A stretch of DNA of 64,000 bases from an uncultured Lachnospiraceae bacterium (GCA_949878435.1 CATLAK010000008.1:51879-115878); one strand, 5' to 3'. Shown: positions 1-9,190, counted from the stretch's first letter. Notes: a model not told the origin generated them from the letters alone. Translations and numbers: made by a program.

Positions 1-483
1 TCCGCGGAGCAATACTATGAAAAGGTATGTATATTGAGGGAATATTTTGACCAGCCGGCAATCACAACGGATGTAATCGTGGGATTTCCCAAGGAGACAG
101 AAGAGGAATTTGAAACGACACGAAAGTTTCTTGAAAAAGTAGGATTTTATGAGATGCACATATTTAAATATTCCAGACGAAAGGGAACGCCGGCAGCAGC
201 TATGGACGGGCAGGTTCCGGAGCAGGTGAAGGCGCTGCGCAGCAATGTGCTCTTAGAACTGGATGGAGAAATGTCCCGTAAATACAGGGAAATGCACCTA
301 CATAAAGATGTCCGGGTATTGTTTGAAGAAGAGAAGATTATTAGGGGCAAAAGATATCAGACAGGGCATACCAAAGAATACATTCGCGCAGTTTTTGAAA
401 CCGGGGAAAATCTTTCCGGTCAGATACGAAAGGGCAGCCTGGCAGATTTTTTGGAACCGGATATTTTATTGTTCAGACCGTAA
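1..483 (+). CDS. mtaB: tRNA-t6A37 methylthiotransferase MtaB, C-terminal part (5' cut by window edge)
   Basis: The open frame enters at base 1, so only about the last 160 residues are visible. They hold the end of the radical SAM barrel (DVIVGFPKETEEEFE, around bases 70-115) and a C-terminal TRAM-like RNA-binding domain. The family converts t6A37 to ms2t6A37 in tRNAs reading ANN codons, using two Fe-S clusters whose cysteines lie outside the window. The following IreB-like and ruvX genes support the call. MiaB or RimO are less likely because of the context and the FKYSRRKGTPAA stretch. No terminator follows. Confidence 0.85.
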   Translation, partial: SAEQYYEKVCILREYFDQPAITTDVIVGFPKETEEEFETTRKFLEKVGFYEMHIFKYSRRKGTPAAAMDGQVPEQVKALRSNVLLELDGEMSRKYREMHLHKDVRVLFEEEKIIRGKRYQTGHTKEYIRAVFETGENLSGQIRKGSLADFLEPDILLFRP

Positions 484-489
484 ATATAA

Positions 490-518
490 TTGAATTTTAT
501 GGTAAAATGGAGTAAGAT
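490..518 (+). promoter_or_regulatory. Candidate sigma-A promoter for the IreB-ruvX operon
   Basis: TTGAAT at 490-495 and TAAGAT at 513-518 are separated by 17 bp in the gap after mtaB. The match is moderate; a competing TAAAAT lies at 503-508. It would give a leader of about 70 nt before the ATG at 597. Confidence 0.35.
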
Positions 519-596
519 AGAAGCGGATAAAAGTGTATATACTTTTAAACGCCTGTGCCCGGAAGACGCGGGCAGGGCAGGAATGGGGATTATCGT

Positions 597-857
597 ATGC
601 AGGATTTAGGAAATACACAATTTTTTAAAGTAGAGACAGACAGCGCCAGCGTAAAAGAAATCCTTGCGGATGTCTATGCGGCATTAACAGAAAAAGGGTA
701 TAATCCTGTGAATCAGATTGTGGGATATATCATGTCCGGAGATCCCACTTATATTACCAGTTACAAAAATGCCAGAAGCCTGATCATGAGGATTGAAAGG
801 GATGAACTGGTAGAAGAAATGCTGACAGCGTATATTAAGAACAATCACTGGAAATAA
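597..857 (+). CDS. IreB family regulatory phosphoprotein (UPF0297)
   Basis: An 86-residue protein, the usual full length of this family. It starts [10 protein letters not shown] and contains the conserved block [19 protein letters not shown] near residues 34-52. In Enterococcus the homologue IreB is phosphorylated by the Ser/Thr kinase IreK and modulates cephalosporin resistance; in Bacillus it is YrzL. I chose the ATG at 597 because homologues begin there, although an open frame runs further upstream. The ribosome binding site is weak. It sits directly before ruvX, as in many Bacillota. Confidence 0.88.
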   Translation: MQDLGNTQFFKVETDSASVKEILADVYAALTEKGYNPVNQIVGYIMSGDPTYITSYKNARSLIMRIERDELVEEMLTAYIKNNHWK

Positions 858-888
858 GCAGGAATAGGGGACGGAAAGTGACATTAAG

Positions 889-1326
889 ATGCGTATAATG
901 GGTTTAGATTTTGGAGCCAAAACGGTAGGGGTGGCAATTAGCGATCCCTTGCTTATTACTGCTCAGGGAATAGAAATCATAAGAAGAAAAGACGAAAATA
1001 AGCTGCGTCAGACGCTGGCGAGGCTGGAGGCTCTGATAGAGGAATACCAGGTTACAGAAATTGTTTTAGGGCTGCCCAAAAACATGAACGATACGTTGGG
1101 ATCCAGGGTAGAGGCGACTATGGAGTTTAAGGACAAGTTAGAGAGGAGGACAGGACTTTGCGTACATACCTGGGATGAAAGACTTACCACCGTAGCGGCA
1201 GATAAAGCGATGATGGAAGCCGGGATACGAAGGGAGAATCGGAAAGAATACGTAGATCAGATTGCAGCTGTACTTATTTTACAGGGCTTTCTGGACTGCA
1301 GGAAAATGAAACAAGGAGAAGAATGA
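889..1326 (+). CDS. ruvX: Putative pre-16S rRNA nuclease / Holliday junction resolvase-like RuvX (YqgF)
   Basis: 145 residues with the RNase H-like fold expected for YqgF. The N-terminal motif is [14 protein letters not shown] (catalytic Asp in LDFG), followed by [10 protein letters not shown] in the middle and DERLTT near residue 98. The family is involved in 5' processing of 16S rRNA; the resolvase role is predicted only. The ATG at 889 is used; a second in-frame ATG at 898 (MGLDFG) is possible. It is followed without a gap by the DUF1292 gene, which indicates translational coupling. It corresponds to Bacillus yrrK. Confidence 0.9.
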   Translation: MRIMGLDFGAKTVGVAISDPLLITAQGIEIIRRKDENKLRQTLARLEALIEEYQVTEIVLGLPKNMNDTLGSRVEATMEFKDKLERRTGLCVHTWDERLTTVAADKAMMEAGIRRENRKEYVDQIAAVLILQGFLDCRKMKQGEE

Positions 1327-1596
1327 TTGGAAAAGGTTAAATTTACTCTTGATACACAGGAGAGTGGAGCGCATGAAAGTGCAGAGTTTTATGTTTTGGA
1401 ACAGACGAGGCTGGGAGGAAACCAGTATCTTCTGGTGACGGACGTTCAAGAAGGCGACGGAGAGGCTTTGATTTTGAAGGAAGTCTCCGGGGCAGGAGCC
1501 AAGGAAGCGGTTTATGAGATTGTAGATGATGATACGGAAATGTCTGCGGTTGCTGCCGTATTTGAAAACCTTCTTGAAGACGTTGAACTTACGTAA
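1327..1596 (+). CDS. DUF1292 domain-containing protein (YrzB-like)
   Basis: 89 residues, acidic, with the DUF1292 pattern: an F-x-V-L-E-like strand, YLLVTD, then the E(I/V)xDDxE segment near the C-terminus (YEIVDDDTEM). Function unknown. The start is a TTG placed directly after the ruvX stop codon, served by the AAGGAG at 1315-1320 inside the end of ruvX. No in-frame ATG exists near it. It corresponds to Bacillus yrzB in the same conserved cluster. Confidence 0.82.
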   Translation: MEKVKFTLDTQESGAHESAEFYVLEQTRLGGNQYLLVTDVQEGDGEALILKEVSGAGAKEAVYEIVDDDTEMSAVAAVFENLLEDVELT

Positions 1597-1642
1597 AACC
1601 TTTAAAATGAATGAGAATACGGATTACCGGAGGTAGAATTGA

Positions 1643-3316
1643 TTGAAAAAAAATGAACAGAAAAGCAGCTTAGGACTAAAGATAATTCCGTTAGGAGGTC
1701 TTGAGCAGATTGGTATGAATATTACTGCCTTTGAATATGAAGACAGTATTATTGTGGTAGACTGCGGTCTTTCTTTCCCGGAAGATGATATGCTGGGAAT
1801 CGATCTGGTGATTCCAGATGTAACCTATTTAAAAAATAATATTGAAAAAGTCAAGGGATTCGTTATTACCCATGGACACGAGGATCATATCGGAGCGCTT
1901 CCTTATGTGCTTCGCGACATTAACGTGCCCATTTATGCAACGAAACTGACCATGGGAATTATTGAAAACAAATTAAAAGAACATAATCTGACGAACCACA
2001 CCAAGCGCAAGGTGGTGAAATTCGGACAGTCCATCAATCTGGGACAGTTTCGGATCGAGTTCATCAAGACGAACCACAGTATCGTGGATGCAGCAGCGCT
2101 GGCAATTTACTCACCGGCAGGTATCGTGGTGAATACAGGGGATTTCAAGGTGGATTATACGCCGGTATTCGGCGATGCCATCGACCTGCAGCGCTTTGCA
2201 GAACTTGGAAAGAAGGGCGTACTGGCACTTATGTGTGATTCCACCAATGCGGAGAGACCGGGATTTACCCCTTCTGAACGCACGGTGGGGAAAACATTTG
2301 ATATTTTGTTTGAGGAGCATAAGAATACGCGTATTATCATTGCAACCTTTGCCTCTAATGTAGACAGGGTGCAGCAGATCATCAACTCTGCCTATAAGTT
2401 TGGGCGCAAGGTAGTGGTGGAGGGCCGCAGTATGGTAAACATCATTGAGACGGCGACTAACCTTGGTTATTTGAATATTCCGGAGAATACCCTGATTGAC
2501 ACGGAACTGCTTAAGAACTATCCTGATGAAAAGACGGTCATCATTACCACGGGAAGCCAGGGGGAAAGCATGGCAGCCTTAAGCCGCATGGCAGAGGACA
2601 ATCACCGGAAGATTTCAATAGGACCTACAGACACCATTATTTTTTCCTCCCATCCAATTCCGGGGAATGAAAAGGCAGTCACAAATGTAATCAATGAACT
2701 ATTGCTGAAAGGGGCAGACGTTATTTTCCAGGACGTACATGTTTCGGGACATGCCTGTCAGGAAGAGATCAAGCTTCTTTATACGCTGGTGCGCCCTAAG
2801 TATGCAATCCCTGTCCATGGGGAATACAAGCATTTGAAGGCACAGGCAAAAATTGCGGAAGAATTGGGATTTTCTAAGGAAAATATTTTTATCCTGCAAT
2901 CCGGCGATGTGTTGGAATTGACGGAAGAAAAGGCACAGGTGACAGGCAAGGTGCCGGTGGGAGATATTCTGGTAGATGGACTGGGTGTGGGCGATGTGGG
3001 CAACATCGTATTGCGGGACAGACAGCATCTTGCAGAGGATGGAATCTTGATTGTAGTGCTTGGATTAGACGGAGCAACGGACGAACTGATAAGCGGACCG
3101 GATATTGTATCAAGGGGGTTCGTATATGTGAGGGAGTCCGATGAACTGATGGATGAAGCCAGAATTGTGGTTAATGAAGCGATAGAGAGCTGCCTTGGAA
3201 GGGGAATTGCCGATTGGGGCAAGTTAAAAGGTTCTATCAAGGATTCCCTTGGCGAGTACGTGTGGAGAAAAACCAAACGCCGTCCCATGATTCTGCCGAT
3301 CATCATGGAAGTATAA
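1643..3316 (+). CDS. rnj: Ribonuclease J (metallo-beta-lactamase/beta-CASP RNase)
   Basis: 557 residues, the normal RNase J length. The metallo-beta-lactamase metal site reads THGHEDHIGALPY (residues about 75-87), with DCGLSFPED before it; the beta-CASP part includes TTGSQGE and a late HVSGHA motif. RNase J is an endo- and 5'-3' exoribonuclease central to mRNA decay in Bacillota. The start is a TTG at 1643 with GGAGG at 1629-1633. A YlbF family gene follows 14 bp later, which fits because YlbF-type proteins influence RNA processing in Bacillus. Confidence 0.95.
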   Translation: MKKNEQKSSLGLKIIPLGGLEQIGMNITAFEYEDSIIVVDCGLSFPEDDMLGIDLVIPDVTYLKNNIEKVKGFVITHGHEDHIGALPYVLRDINVPIYATKLTMGIIENKLKEHNLTNHTKRKVVKFGQSINLGQFRIEFIKTNHSIVDAAALAIYSPAGIVVNTGDFKVDYTPVFGDAIDLQRFAELGKKGVLALMCDSTNAERPGFTPSERTVGKTFDILFEEHKNTRIIIATFASNVDRVQQIINSAYKFGRKVVVEGRSMVNIIETATNLGYLNIPENTLIDTELLKNYPDEKTVIITTGSQGESMAALSRMAEDNHRKISIGPTDTIIFSSHPIPGNEKAVTNVINELLLKGADVIFQDVHVSGHACQEEIKLLYTLVRPKYAIPVHGEYKHLKAQAKIAEELGFSKENIFILQSGDVLELTEEKAQVTGKVPVGDILVDGLGVGDVGNIVLRDRQHLAEDGILIVVLGLDGATDELISGPDIVSRGFVYVRESDELMDEARIVVNEAIESCLGRGIADWGKLKGSIKDSLGEYVWRKTKRRPMILPIIMEV

Positions 3317-3330
3317 GGAGATGAAGAAGA

Positions 3331-3663
3331 ATGTTGGACAATCATATGGAAGCAGCGGCTGGAAAATTTGTGAAGGCGATTAAAGATACGGACACCTATA
3401 AAGGGTATTGCTACCAATTGGAAAAAATTAAAAAGAGTCCGTCGCTTTTTGAGCAGGTCAATGAATTTCGGCAGCGAAATTATGAAATTCAGAATACCAG
3501 CCAGGTCAATGAGCTGTTTGATAAGATGGACGCTTTTGAGAAGGAATATGAGAAGTTCCGTGAAAATCCAATCGTTGACGATTTTTTGAAGGCAGAACTG
3601 GCATTTTGCAGGCTGATGCAGGAAATCAATATGATCATTACGGAAGAACTGGATTTTGAGTAG
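3331..3663 (+). CDS. YlbF/YmcA family protein
   Basis: 110 residues, predicted all-helical, with the family layout: an N-terminal amphipathic helix, the SPSLFEQVNEFRQRN segment and a C-terminal FLKAELAFCRLMQEIN helix. In Bacillus, YlbF, YmcA and YaaT form a complex that guides RNase Y and affects sporulation, competence and biofilm. Being directly behind RNase J suggests an RNA-turnover role here; that is inference. Confidence 0.8.
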   Translation: MLDNHMEAAAGKFVKAIKDTDTYKGYCYQLEKIKKSPSLFEQVNEFRQRNYEIQNTSQVNELFDKMDAFEKEYEKFRENPIVDDFLKAELAFCRLMQEINMIITEELDFE

Positions 3664-3704
3664 ATTTTTTAATCGGTCAGTTGTGAGAGAGGAACGGTTG
3701 CTTT

Positions 3705-4136
3705 ATGGATATCAAGAGTTTAGTTTTTACAGTATTGGAGACCATCATTAAGGTTGCGGTTCTGGCAGTGGTGATCGTGTATGTTTTCCGGGCTGCCACG
3801 CAGGCGTACGATTTTGGCTATCGGGTATTTGCAGATGAGCCGGTTTCCATTTCGGGAGGCAGAACGATTACAGTCAGTGTGGCGCAGGATGCTTCTGTAA
3901 AAGAAATTGCAGATATGCTGGAAGAAAAAGGATTGATTGAGGATGCCAATCTGTTTGTGGTACAGGAGCTGCTTTCCGCCCATCATGGAAAAATTGTTTC
4001 CGGCATTTATGATTTAAGCACGGAAATGACGGCGGAACAGATGCTGGAAGTAATGTCTCCAGACGTTGAGGAGACGGAAGGAGATGGGGAAACAGGCGCC
4101 CAGCCGGTACCGGAGGCGACGGCGGAAAACCAATAA
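3705..4136 (+). CDS. MltG-like short membrane protein without the transglycosylase domain
   Basis: 143 residues. One N-terminal membrane helix (about 9-30) is followed by the LysM-like opening domain of MltG/YceG: TITVSVAQDASVKEIADML, then LEEKGLIEDANLF and SGIYDLSTEMTAEQML. Full MltG is about 350 residues and cuts nascent glycan strands with a catalytic Glu. That domain is absent here; the protein ends in an acidic, Pro/Glu-rich tail. It occupies the position of yrrL (mltG) in the Bacillus cluster. No frameshifted remainder follows, because trmR starts within about 20 bp, so this looks like a stable short form. Confidence 0.7.
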   Translation: MDIKSLVFTVLETIIKVAVLAVVIVYVFRAATQAYDFGYRVFADEPVSISGGRTITVSVAQDASVKEIADMLEEKGLIEDANLFVVQELLSAHHGKIVSGIYDLSTEMTAEQMLEVMSPDVEETEGDGETGAQPVPEATAENQ

Positions 4137-4155
4137 GGCATAAAGGGTGAAAAGC

Positions 4156-4800
4156 GTGATTACGGAAGAAAGAATCAGTACCTTTATTAATTCCTTTGAC
4201 ACGGGAAATACTCCGTTCTTAAATGAACTGGAACAAGCTGCATTGAAAACCAATGTACCTGTCATAAGACCTCAGATGCAAAGTTTTTTAAAGTTACTGC
4301 TTGCAATGAAGCAGCCAAAGCATATTCTGGAGGTGGGGACAGCCATTGGTTTTTCTGCATTGCTGATGAGCGAGTATGGTCCGGAGGATTGTAAGATTAC
4401 AACCATAGAAAAGTATAAAAAAAGGATCCCTTTGGCAAAGGAAAACTTTAAAAGAGCCGGTAAGGAAGAACAGATTTCTCTGTTAGAAGGGGACGCTGCC
4501 CAAATATTGAAGGAACTCGATGGACCCTTTGATTTTATTTTTATGGATGCTGCAAAGGGTCAGTACATCCATTTCCTGCCGGATATCTTAAAACTGATGC
4601 CGGTGGGCGGGCTTTTGATTTCCGACAATGTACTGCAGGACGGAGATGTGATGGAGTCGCGGTTTGCGGTGACAAGAAGGGACCGCACCATACACAGCCG
4701 CATGCGGGAATATTTGTATGAACTCAAGCATAAGGAAGCGCTTTTGACCGATATCCTTCCCATAGGAGATGGGGTGACGGTAAGCGTAAAGTTGAAATAG
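4156..4800 (+). CDS. trmR: tRNA 5-hydroxyuridine methyltransferase TrmR (class I O-methyltransferase)
   Basis: About 214 residues with a class I SAM-methyltransferase core: ILEVGTAIGFSALLM (motif I, about 57-71), then FDFIFMDAAKGQY and LLISDNVLQDG. In Bacillus the homologue YrrM methylates 5-hydroxyuridine-34 to 5-methoxyuridine in tRNA. The neighbour downstream is the U32 protein that makes the 5-hydroxyuridine substrate, which favours this role over a catechol-type methyltransferase. The GTG at 4156 has AAAGGGTG just upstream; a GTG at 4147 is the alternative. Confidence 0.85.
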   Translation: MITEERISTFINSFDTGNTPFLNELEQAALKTNVPVIRPQMQSFLKLLLAMKQPKHILEVGTAIGFSALLMSEYGPEDCKITTIEKYKKRIPLAKENFKRAGKEEQISLLEGDAAQILKELDGPFDFIFMDAAKGQYIHFLPDILKLMPVGGLLISDNVLQDGDVMESRFAVTRRDRTIHSRMREYLYELKHKEALLTDILPIGDGVTVSVKLK

Positions 4801-4830
4801 GATGTTTATTTGGAGGCGAAGAGTACGCAG

Positions 4831-6090
4831 ATGGAAGTAAAAAAACGTAAACCTGAATTACTCATACCAGCCAGTTCCCTGGAGGTTCTTAAAACGGCAG
4901 TGCGGTTCGGCGCAGATGCCGTATACATAGGCGGGGAAGCATTTGGTCTGCGCGCGAAGGCAAAGAATTTTTCTGCGGAGGAGATGAAGCAGGGAATCGA
5001 TTTTGCCCATGCGCATGGCGTGAGGGTTCATGTGACTGCCAATATACTTGCGCACAATGACGATCTTGAGGGCGCTAGGGCGTATTTTTATGAACTGAAG
5101 GAAATAAGACCCGATGCGCTGATTATTGCGGACCCAGGCATGTTCACGCTGGCAAAGGAGATTTGCCCGGAAATTGATATTCATGTCTCCACTCAGGCAA
5201 ACAATACCAATTATGGAACCTATCTGTTCTGGCACCAGCTGGGCGCAAAGCGAGTGGTCTCTGCCAGAGAACTTTCCTTAAAGGAAATAAAGGAGATCAG
5301 GGAAAAGATTCCGGAGGATATGGAGATAGAAAGTTTTATTCATGGTGCTATGTGCATTTCCTATTCCGGAAGATGCCTGCTCAGCAGTTACTTTACCGGA
5401 AGAGATGCCAATCAGGGTGCTTGCACGCATCCGTGCAGATGGAAGTATGCGGTGGTGGAGGAAAAGCGTCCGGGAGAGTATCTGCCGGTGTACGAGAATG
5501 AAAGAGGAACGTATCTGTTCAATTCCAAGGATCTATGCATGATAGAGCATATTCCTGAAATGATCGATGCGGGAATCGACAGTTTTAAAATCGAAGGAAG
5601 AATGAAGACGGCATTGTATGTGGCAACGGTGGCGAGAACCTACAGGAAGGCGATTGACGACTATCTGGAATCAGAAGAGAAATACCGCGGGAATATGGAT
5701 TGGTATAGAGCGGAAATCGCGAAATGTACGTACAGGAAGTTCACCACAGGGTTTTACTTTGGGAAACCCGATGAAAATACACAGATTTATGACAACAACA
5801 CGTACGTGAGCGAATATGTCTATTTGGGGCTGGCAGAAGAAATATCAAAGGACGGGCTTGTGCGAATCGAACAGAAAAATAAGTTTTGTGTGGGCGATCA
5901 GATTGAGATTATGAAGCCGGACGGCAGAAATATTCCGGTACAGGTACGCTCCCTGACCACTCAGGACGGGGAGGCAGTGGAAAGTGCACCCCATTCCAAA
6001 CAGGTGCTTTGGGTGGGATTAAGTGAACAGGCGGAAAAGTATGATTTGCTCCGGGTCTGCAAGGAAGCGGGAGAAAGGGGCGGAGAATGA
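4831..6090 (+). CDS. trhP: U32 family tRNA hydroxylation protein (TrhP-like)
   Basis: About 419 residues, U32 'peptidase' family. It opens PELLIPASSLEVLKTAVRFGADAVYIGG. The conserved cysteines Cys174, Cys181, Cys198 and Cys202 lie in the HGAMCISYSGRC / GACTHPCRW block, expected to bind an Fe-S cluster. In Bacillus TrhP1/P2 and in E. coli TrhP, the family hydroxylates U34 in a prephenate-dependent way. With trmR this forms a complete ho5U-mo5U wobble pathway. The ATG at 4831 has GGAGG at 4812-4816, rather distant; a TTG at 4810 is possible. Only one U32 gene is present where Bacillus has two. Confidence 0.83.
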   Translation: MEVKKRKPELLIPASSLEVLKTAVRFGADAVYIGGEAFGLRAKAKNFSAEEMKQGIDFAHAHGVRVHVTANILAHNDDLEGARAYFYELKEIRPDALIIADPGMFTLAKEICPEIDIHVSTQANNTNYGTYLFWHQLGAKRVVSARELSLKEIKEIREKIPEDMEIESFIHGAMCISYSGRCLLSSYFTGRDANQGACTHPCRWKYAVVEEKRPGEYLPVYENERGTYLFNSKDLCMIEHIPEMIDAGIDSFKIEGRMKTALYVATVARTYRKAIDDYLESEEKYRGNMDWYRAEIAKCTYRKFTTGFYFGKPDENTQIYDNNTYVSEYVYLGLAEEISKDGLVRIEQKNKFCVGDQIEIMKPDGRNIPVQVRSLTTQDGEAVESAPHSKQVLWVGLSEQAEKYDLLRVCKEAGERGGE

Positions 6091-6167
6091 GCATTGTACA
6101 ATATGCTTATTCTTCTTAAAGTCCCTCACGGTTTTTTGTCGAATACTGATAAAAATAAAAAAGGGTA

Positions 6168-6196
6168 TTGCATTTTGGCAGATTATACGGTATCTT
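6168..6196 (+). promoter_or_regulatory. Candidate sigma-A promoter for glnN
   Basis: TTGCAT at 6168-6173 and TATCTT at 6191-6196 with 17 bp between them. The predicted start of transcription near 6203 leaves a leader of about 125 nt before glnN. I see no convincing riboswitch or strong hairpin in that leader. Confidence 0.4.
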
Positions 6197-6328
6197 AGGA
6201 AAAGTAAAGGAAAGAGTCCTTCCAGATCATATTCCGAACAAAGATGTTCCAAAGATTTTTGGGGCATTTTTTCTTTTTCTGAGGGAAATCATGAGACGGA
6301 TTCATTTTAGGAAAGGGAGTATAAAAGT

Positions 6329-8440
6329 ATGAGTGAAATGATTAATGTTGAGGAGATTTTTGCCAGTAAAGTGTTTACGCGCGCTACCATGAAAGAACGT
6401 CTTCCCAAAAACGTTTACAAGGAAGTCATTAAAGTGATGGAACAGGGCGGCGAACTGTCACTGGCAGCAGCCGATGTGGTTGCAAAGGCAATGAAGGATT
6501 GGGCGGTGGAAAACGGCGCTACCCATTATACACACTGGTTCCAGCCTCTTACCGGCATTACCGCTGAGAAGCATGATTCTTTTGTTTCTCATCCGGATGA
6601 AAACGGAAAGATGATCATGGACTTTTCGGGAAAAGAATTGATTAAAGGCGAGCCGGATGCATCTTCTTTTCCTTCAGGAGGGCTTCGCGCTACGTTTGAA
6701 GCGAGAGGCTATACCGCATGGGATATCACTTCACCGGCTTTCTTAAAGGAAGACGCTACAGGCGTGATTCTCTGCATTCCTACAGCATTTTGTTCTTATA
6801 AGGGAGAAGCACTGGATAAGAAAACGCCTCTTTTGCGTTCCATGGAGGCAATCAGTGAACAGGCGCTGCGTATCGTAAGGATGTTTGGAAACACGGAAGC
6901 AACCAAGGTAGTCGCAAGTGTAGGTCCCGAGCAGGAATATTTCCTGGTAGACAGAGAAAAATACTTACAGAGGACGGATTTGGTTTTTGCGGGACGTACC
7001 TTGTTCGGTGCTCCGGCTCCTAAGGGACAGGAGCTTGAGGATCATTATTTCGGAACAATCCGGGAGCGCATTGGTGCATACATGAAGGATCTTAATATTG
7101 AACTCTGGAAGCTGGGCGTTACGGCAAAGACCCAGCACAATGAAGTGGCTCCCGCGCAGCATGAGCTGGCGCCGATTTATGAGACGGCAAACATTGCGGT
7201 AGATCATAACCAGCTGGTTATGGAGACCATGAAAAAGGTAGCGGGACGTCATGGACTTACCTGTCTGCTTCATGAGAAGCCTTTTGCAGGTGTCAATGGA
7301 TCCGGCAAACATAATAACTGGTCACTGACCACAGATAACGGCGTGAATCTGTTAGACCCGGGTGAGACGCCCAATGAAAACATTCAGTTCCTTCTGGTTC
7401 TTGCCTGCATCATCAAGGCGGTAGACCGGCATGCAGATCTGCTGCGTCAGAGTGCATCGGATGTGGGAAACGATCACAGACTGGGTGCAAATGAAGCGCC
7501 TCCGGCTATTATTTCCGTATTCCTGGGTGAACAGCTTGAGGATGTGGTAAAACAGCTGGTTGAAACGGGAGAGGCAGCCCGCTGCTTAGAGGGAGGAAAG
7601 CTGGAAACCGGTGTTTCCACGCTTCCTGATTTTACCAAAGATGCCACAGACAGAAACAGAACTTCACCTTTTGCCTTTACAGGAAATAAGTTTGAGTTCC
7701 GTATGGTGGGTTCGGCAGATTCCATTGCAAGTCCGAACACCACGTTAAATGCAATTGTTGCAGAAGCCTTCTGTGAAGCTGCCGACGTCCTGGAGAAAGC
7801 GGAAGATTTTGATCTGGCGGTGCATGATCTGATCAAGGAATATCTGACAAAACATCAGAGGATTATCTTTAACGGCGACGGCTATTCTGATGCATGGGTG
7901 ACAGAAGCAGAAAGGCGAGGACTGCCCAATATCAAGTCAATGATCGAGGCAGTGGATACGCTGACAACAGAGAAGTCTGTAAAACTATTCAATAAATTCG
8001 GTATCTTTACAGAGGCTGAATTGGAGTCCCGGGAAGAGGTTCTTTACGAAACCTATGCAAAGACCATCAATATAGAAGCGCTCACCATGATCGATATGGC
8101 TTCCAAGCAGATCATACCGGCAGTCATCCGTTACACCAAGTCTCTGGCGGATACGGTGATTGCAGTCAGGGACGCAGGCGCGGATGCATCCGCTCAGGCA
8201 GACCTGTTAAAGACGGTTTCCGAGAAATTGTCTGCAATGAAGGCTGCCCTTGCGAAGCTGGAGGAAGTGGAAGCGAAAGCCGGTGCTATCGGGAATGCGA
8301 AAGAGCAGGCATTTTATTATAAAGATGTGGTTAAAGAAGCGATGGATGAACTCCGTGCCCCTGTGGATGAGGCAGAAATGCTGGTTGATAAGCAGGTATG
8401 GCCGGTTCCTACTTACGGCGATCTTATTTTTGAAGTATAA
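6329..8440 (+). CDS. glnN: Glutamine synthetase type III (GlnN)
   Basis: 703 residues, the size of class III glutamine synthetases and much longer than GlnA (about 450). Class III features are visible: the N-terminal block around FASKVFTRATMKERLPK, SFPSGGLRATFEARGYTAWD, and the active-site segments VGPEQEYFLVD, NEVAPAQHELAP and GVNGSGKHNNWS. It makes glutamine from glutamate and ammonia with ATP, as a double hexamer. GGGAG at 6315-6319 serves the ATG at 6329. It stands as a single gene with its own leader and a terminator behind it. Confidence 0.96.
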   Translation: MSEMINVEEIFASKVFTRATMKERLPKNVYKEVIKVMEQGGELSLAAADVVAKAMKDWAVENGATHYTHWFQPLTGITAEKHDSFVSHPDENGKMIMDFSGKELIKGEPDASSFPSGGLRATFEARGYTAWDITSPAFLKEDATGVILCIPTAFCSYKGEALDKKTPLLRSMEAISEQALRIVRMFGNTEATKVVASVGPEQEYFLVDREKYLQRTDLVFAGRTLFGAPAPKGQELEDHYFGTIRERIGAYMKDLNIELWKLGVTAKTQHNEVAPAQHELAPIYETANIAVDHNQLVMETMKKVAGRHGLTCLLHEKPFAGVNGSGKHNNWSLTTDNGVNLLDPGETPNENIQFLLVLACIIKAVDRHADLLRQSASDVGNDHRLGANEAPPAIISVFLGEQLEDVVKQLVETGEAARCLEGGKLETGVSTLPDFTKDATDRNRTSPFAFTGNKFEFRMVGSADSIASPNTTLNAIVAEAFCEAADVLEKAEDFDLAVHDLIKEYLTKHQRIIFNGDGYSDAWVTEAERRGLPNIKSMIEAVDTLTTEKSVKLFNKFGIFTEAELESREEVLYETYAKTINIEALTMIDMASKQIIPAVIRYTKSLADTVIAVRDAGADASAQADLLKTVSEKLSAMKAALAKLEEVEAKAGAIGNAKEQAFYYKDVVKEAMDELRAPVDEAEMLVDKQVWPVPTYGDLIFEV

Positions 8441-8478
8441 AGTCCTTGCGGCAGCTGTCAAGTGCCTGTGGGAATAAA

Positions 8479-8511
8479 AAAGCCTTCCGGAAAATTTATC
8501 CGGGAGGCTTT
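8479..8511 (-). terminator. Intrinsic terminator between the convergent glnN and the C39-like gene
   Basis: A 12-bp stem (8479-8490 with 8500-8511) has one G-T pair and a 9-nt loop. On the minus strand it is followed by a T-run (complement of AAAAAA at 8476-8481), so it mainly ends the minus-strand gene. It probably also stops glnN from the other side. Confidence 0.75.
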
Positions 8512-8518
8512 AGTAAAT

Positions 8519-9190
8519 TCAGTCAACTTTAACTTCCATATAGCCGAGAAGTTTGCCCATATCATATTCTGTGACAATCCCTAAGTTGGAATCATAAAAC
8601 TTGCCGTCATAGTGCACCAGATAATGGCAGTAGAGTCCCATCTTTTCCATTAAGATGCAGCATTTGGGAAGCGTTGCATCATGTCCTTCCGTGTATACGA
8701 TGACGTCGCTGTGATCGATTCCGTAATAATTGAGGGCGGAAATTACACGCCCCATGGTTGCCTGCCATTCCCGGCAGTCCATGACACTGATTACTTCGGC
8801 GAGCGTAACGCCTGCCAGCATGGCAACACAGGACTGACCGCAGAGTCCGTCTTCGGGCTGGATGATAACATCGATTCCGTCGATTTTACGAATAGGATTT
8901 TCAAAACTGTAAGGACTGTTCTGATTCATCTGAATCAGACTTCCGGTAATATGCAGCAGGATTTTATGAACCTGTGCAATATCGATATGAGAAACATCTT
9001 CATCCTGAAGATGAATCTTATAGTTTCCCTTGGCTTCCGGTATTAGCTCGCAGTCGATAATTTTATTGTCCAGGACGATGTCTGCTTTGATCACATCGCG
9101 TTTTCTGCAGACTTCCCAGACGTTGAAGGGGATACGGATTGTATAAAGCGCATCCTGTTTTTCGATTTTGCCGTCAAAAAAATACCTCAT
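8519..9190 (-). CDS. DUF1905-like domain joined to a C39-like cysteine-protease domain
   Basis: 223 residues. Residues 1-65 (MRYFFDGKIEK..., IRIPFNVWEVCRKRDVIKAD, LIPEAKGNYKIHL) resemble a DUF1905 small beta-barrel. From about residue 105 there is a papain-like segment: QPEDGLCGQSCVAMLAGV (candidate nucleophile Cys in GLCGQSC), then CHYLVHYDGKFYDSN with a candidate His and Asp/Asn. No signal peptide or membrane segment is seen, so a cytoplasmic protein is likely. The ATG at 9190 has a perfect AGGAGG nine bases upstream, so I prefer it to the upstream ATG at 9214. Substrate unknown. Confidence 0.65.
   Translation of the reverse strand: MRYFFDGKIEKQDALYTIRIPFNVWEVCRKRDVIKADIVLDNKIIDCELIPEAKGNYKIHLQDEDVSHIDIAQVHKILLHITGSLIQMNQNSPYSFENPIRKIDGIDVIIQPEDGLCGQSCVAMLAGVTLAEVISVMDCREWQATMGRVISALNYYGIDHSDVIVYTEGHDATLPKCCILMEKMGLYCHYLVHYDGKFYDSNLGIVTEYDMGKLLGYMEVKVD

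Noticed and set aside
6203..6328. A riboswitch in the glnN leader
   Set aside because: No conserved core or terminator/antiterminator pair could be recognised by eye.
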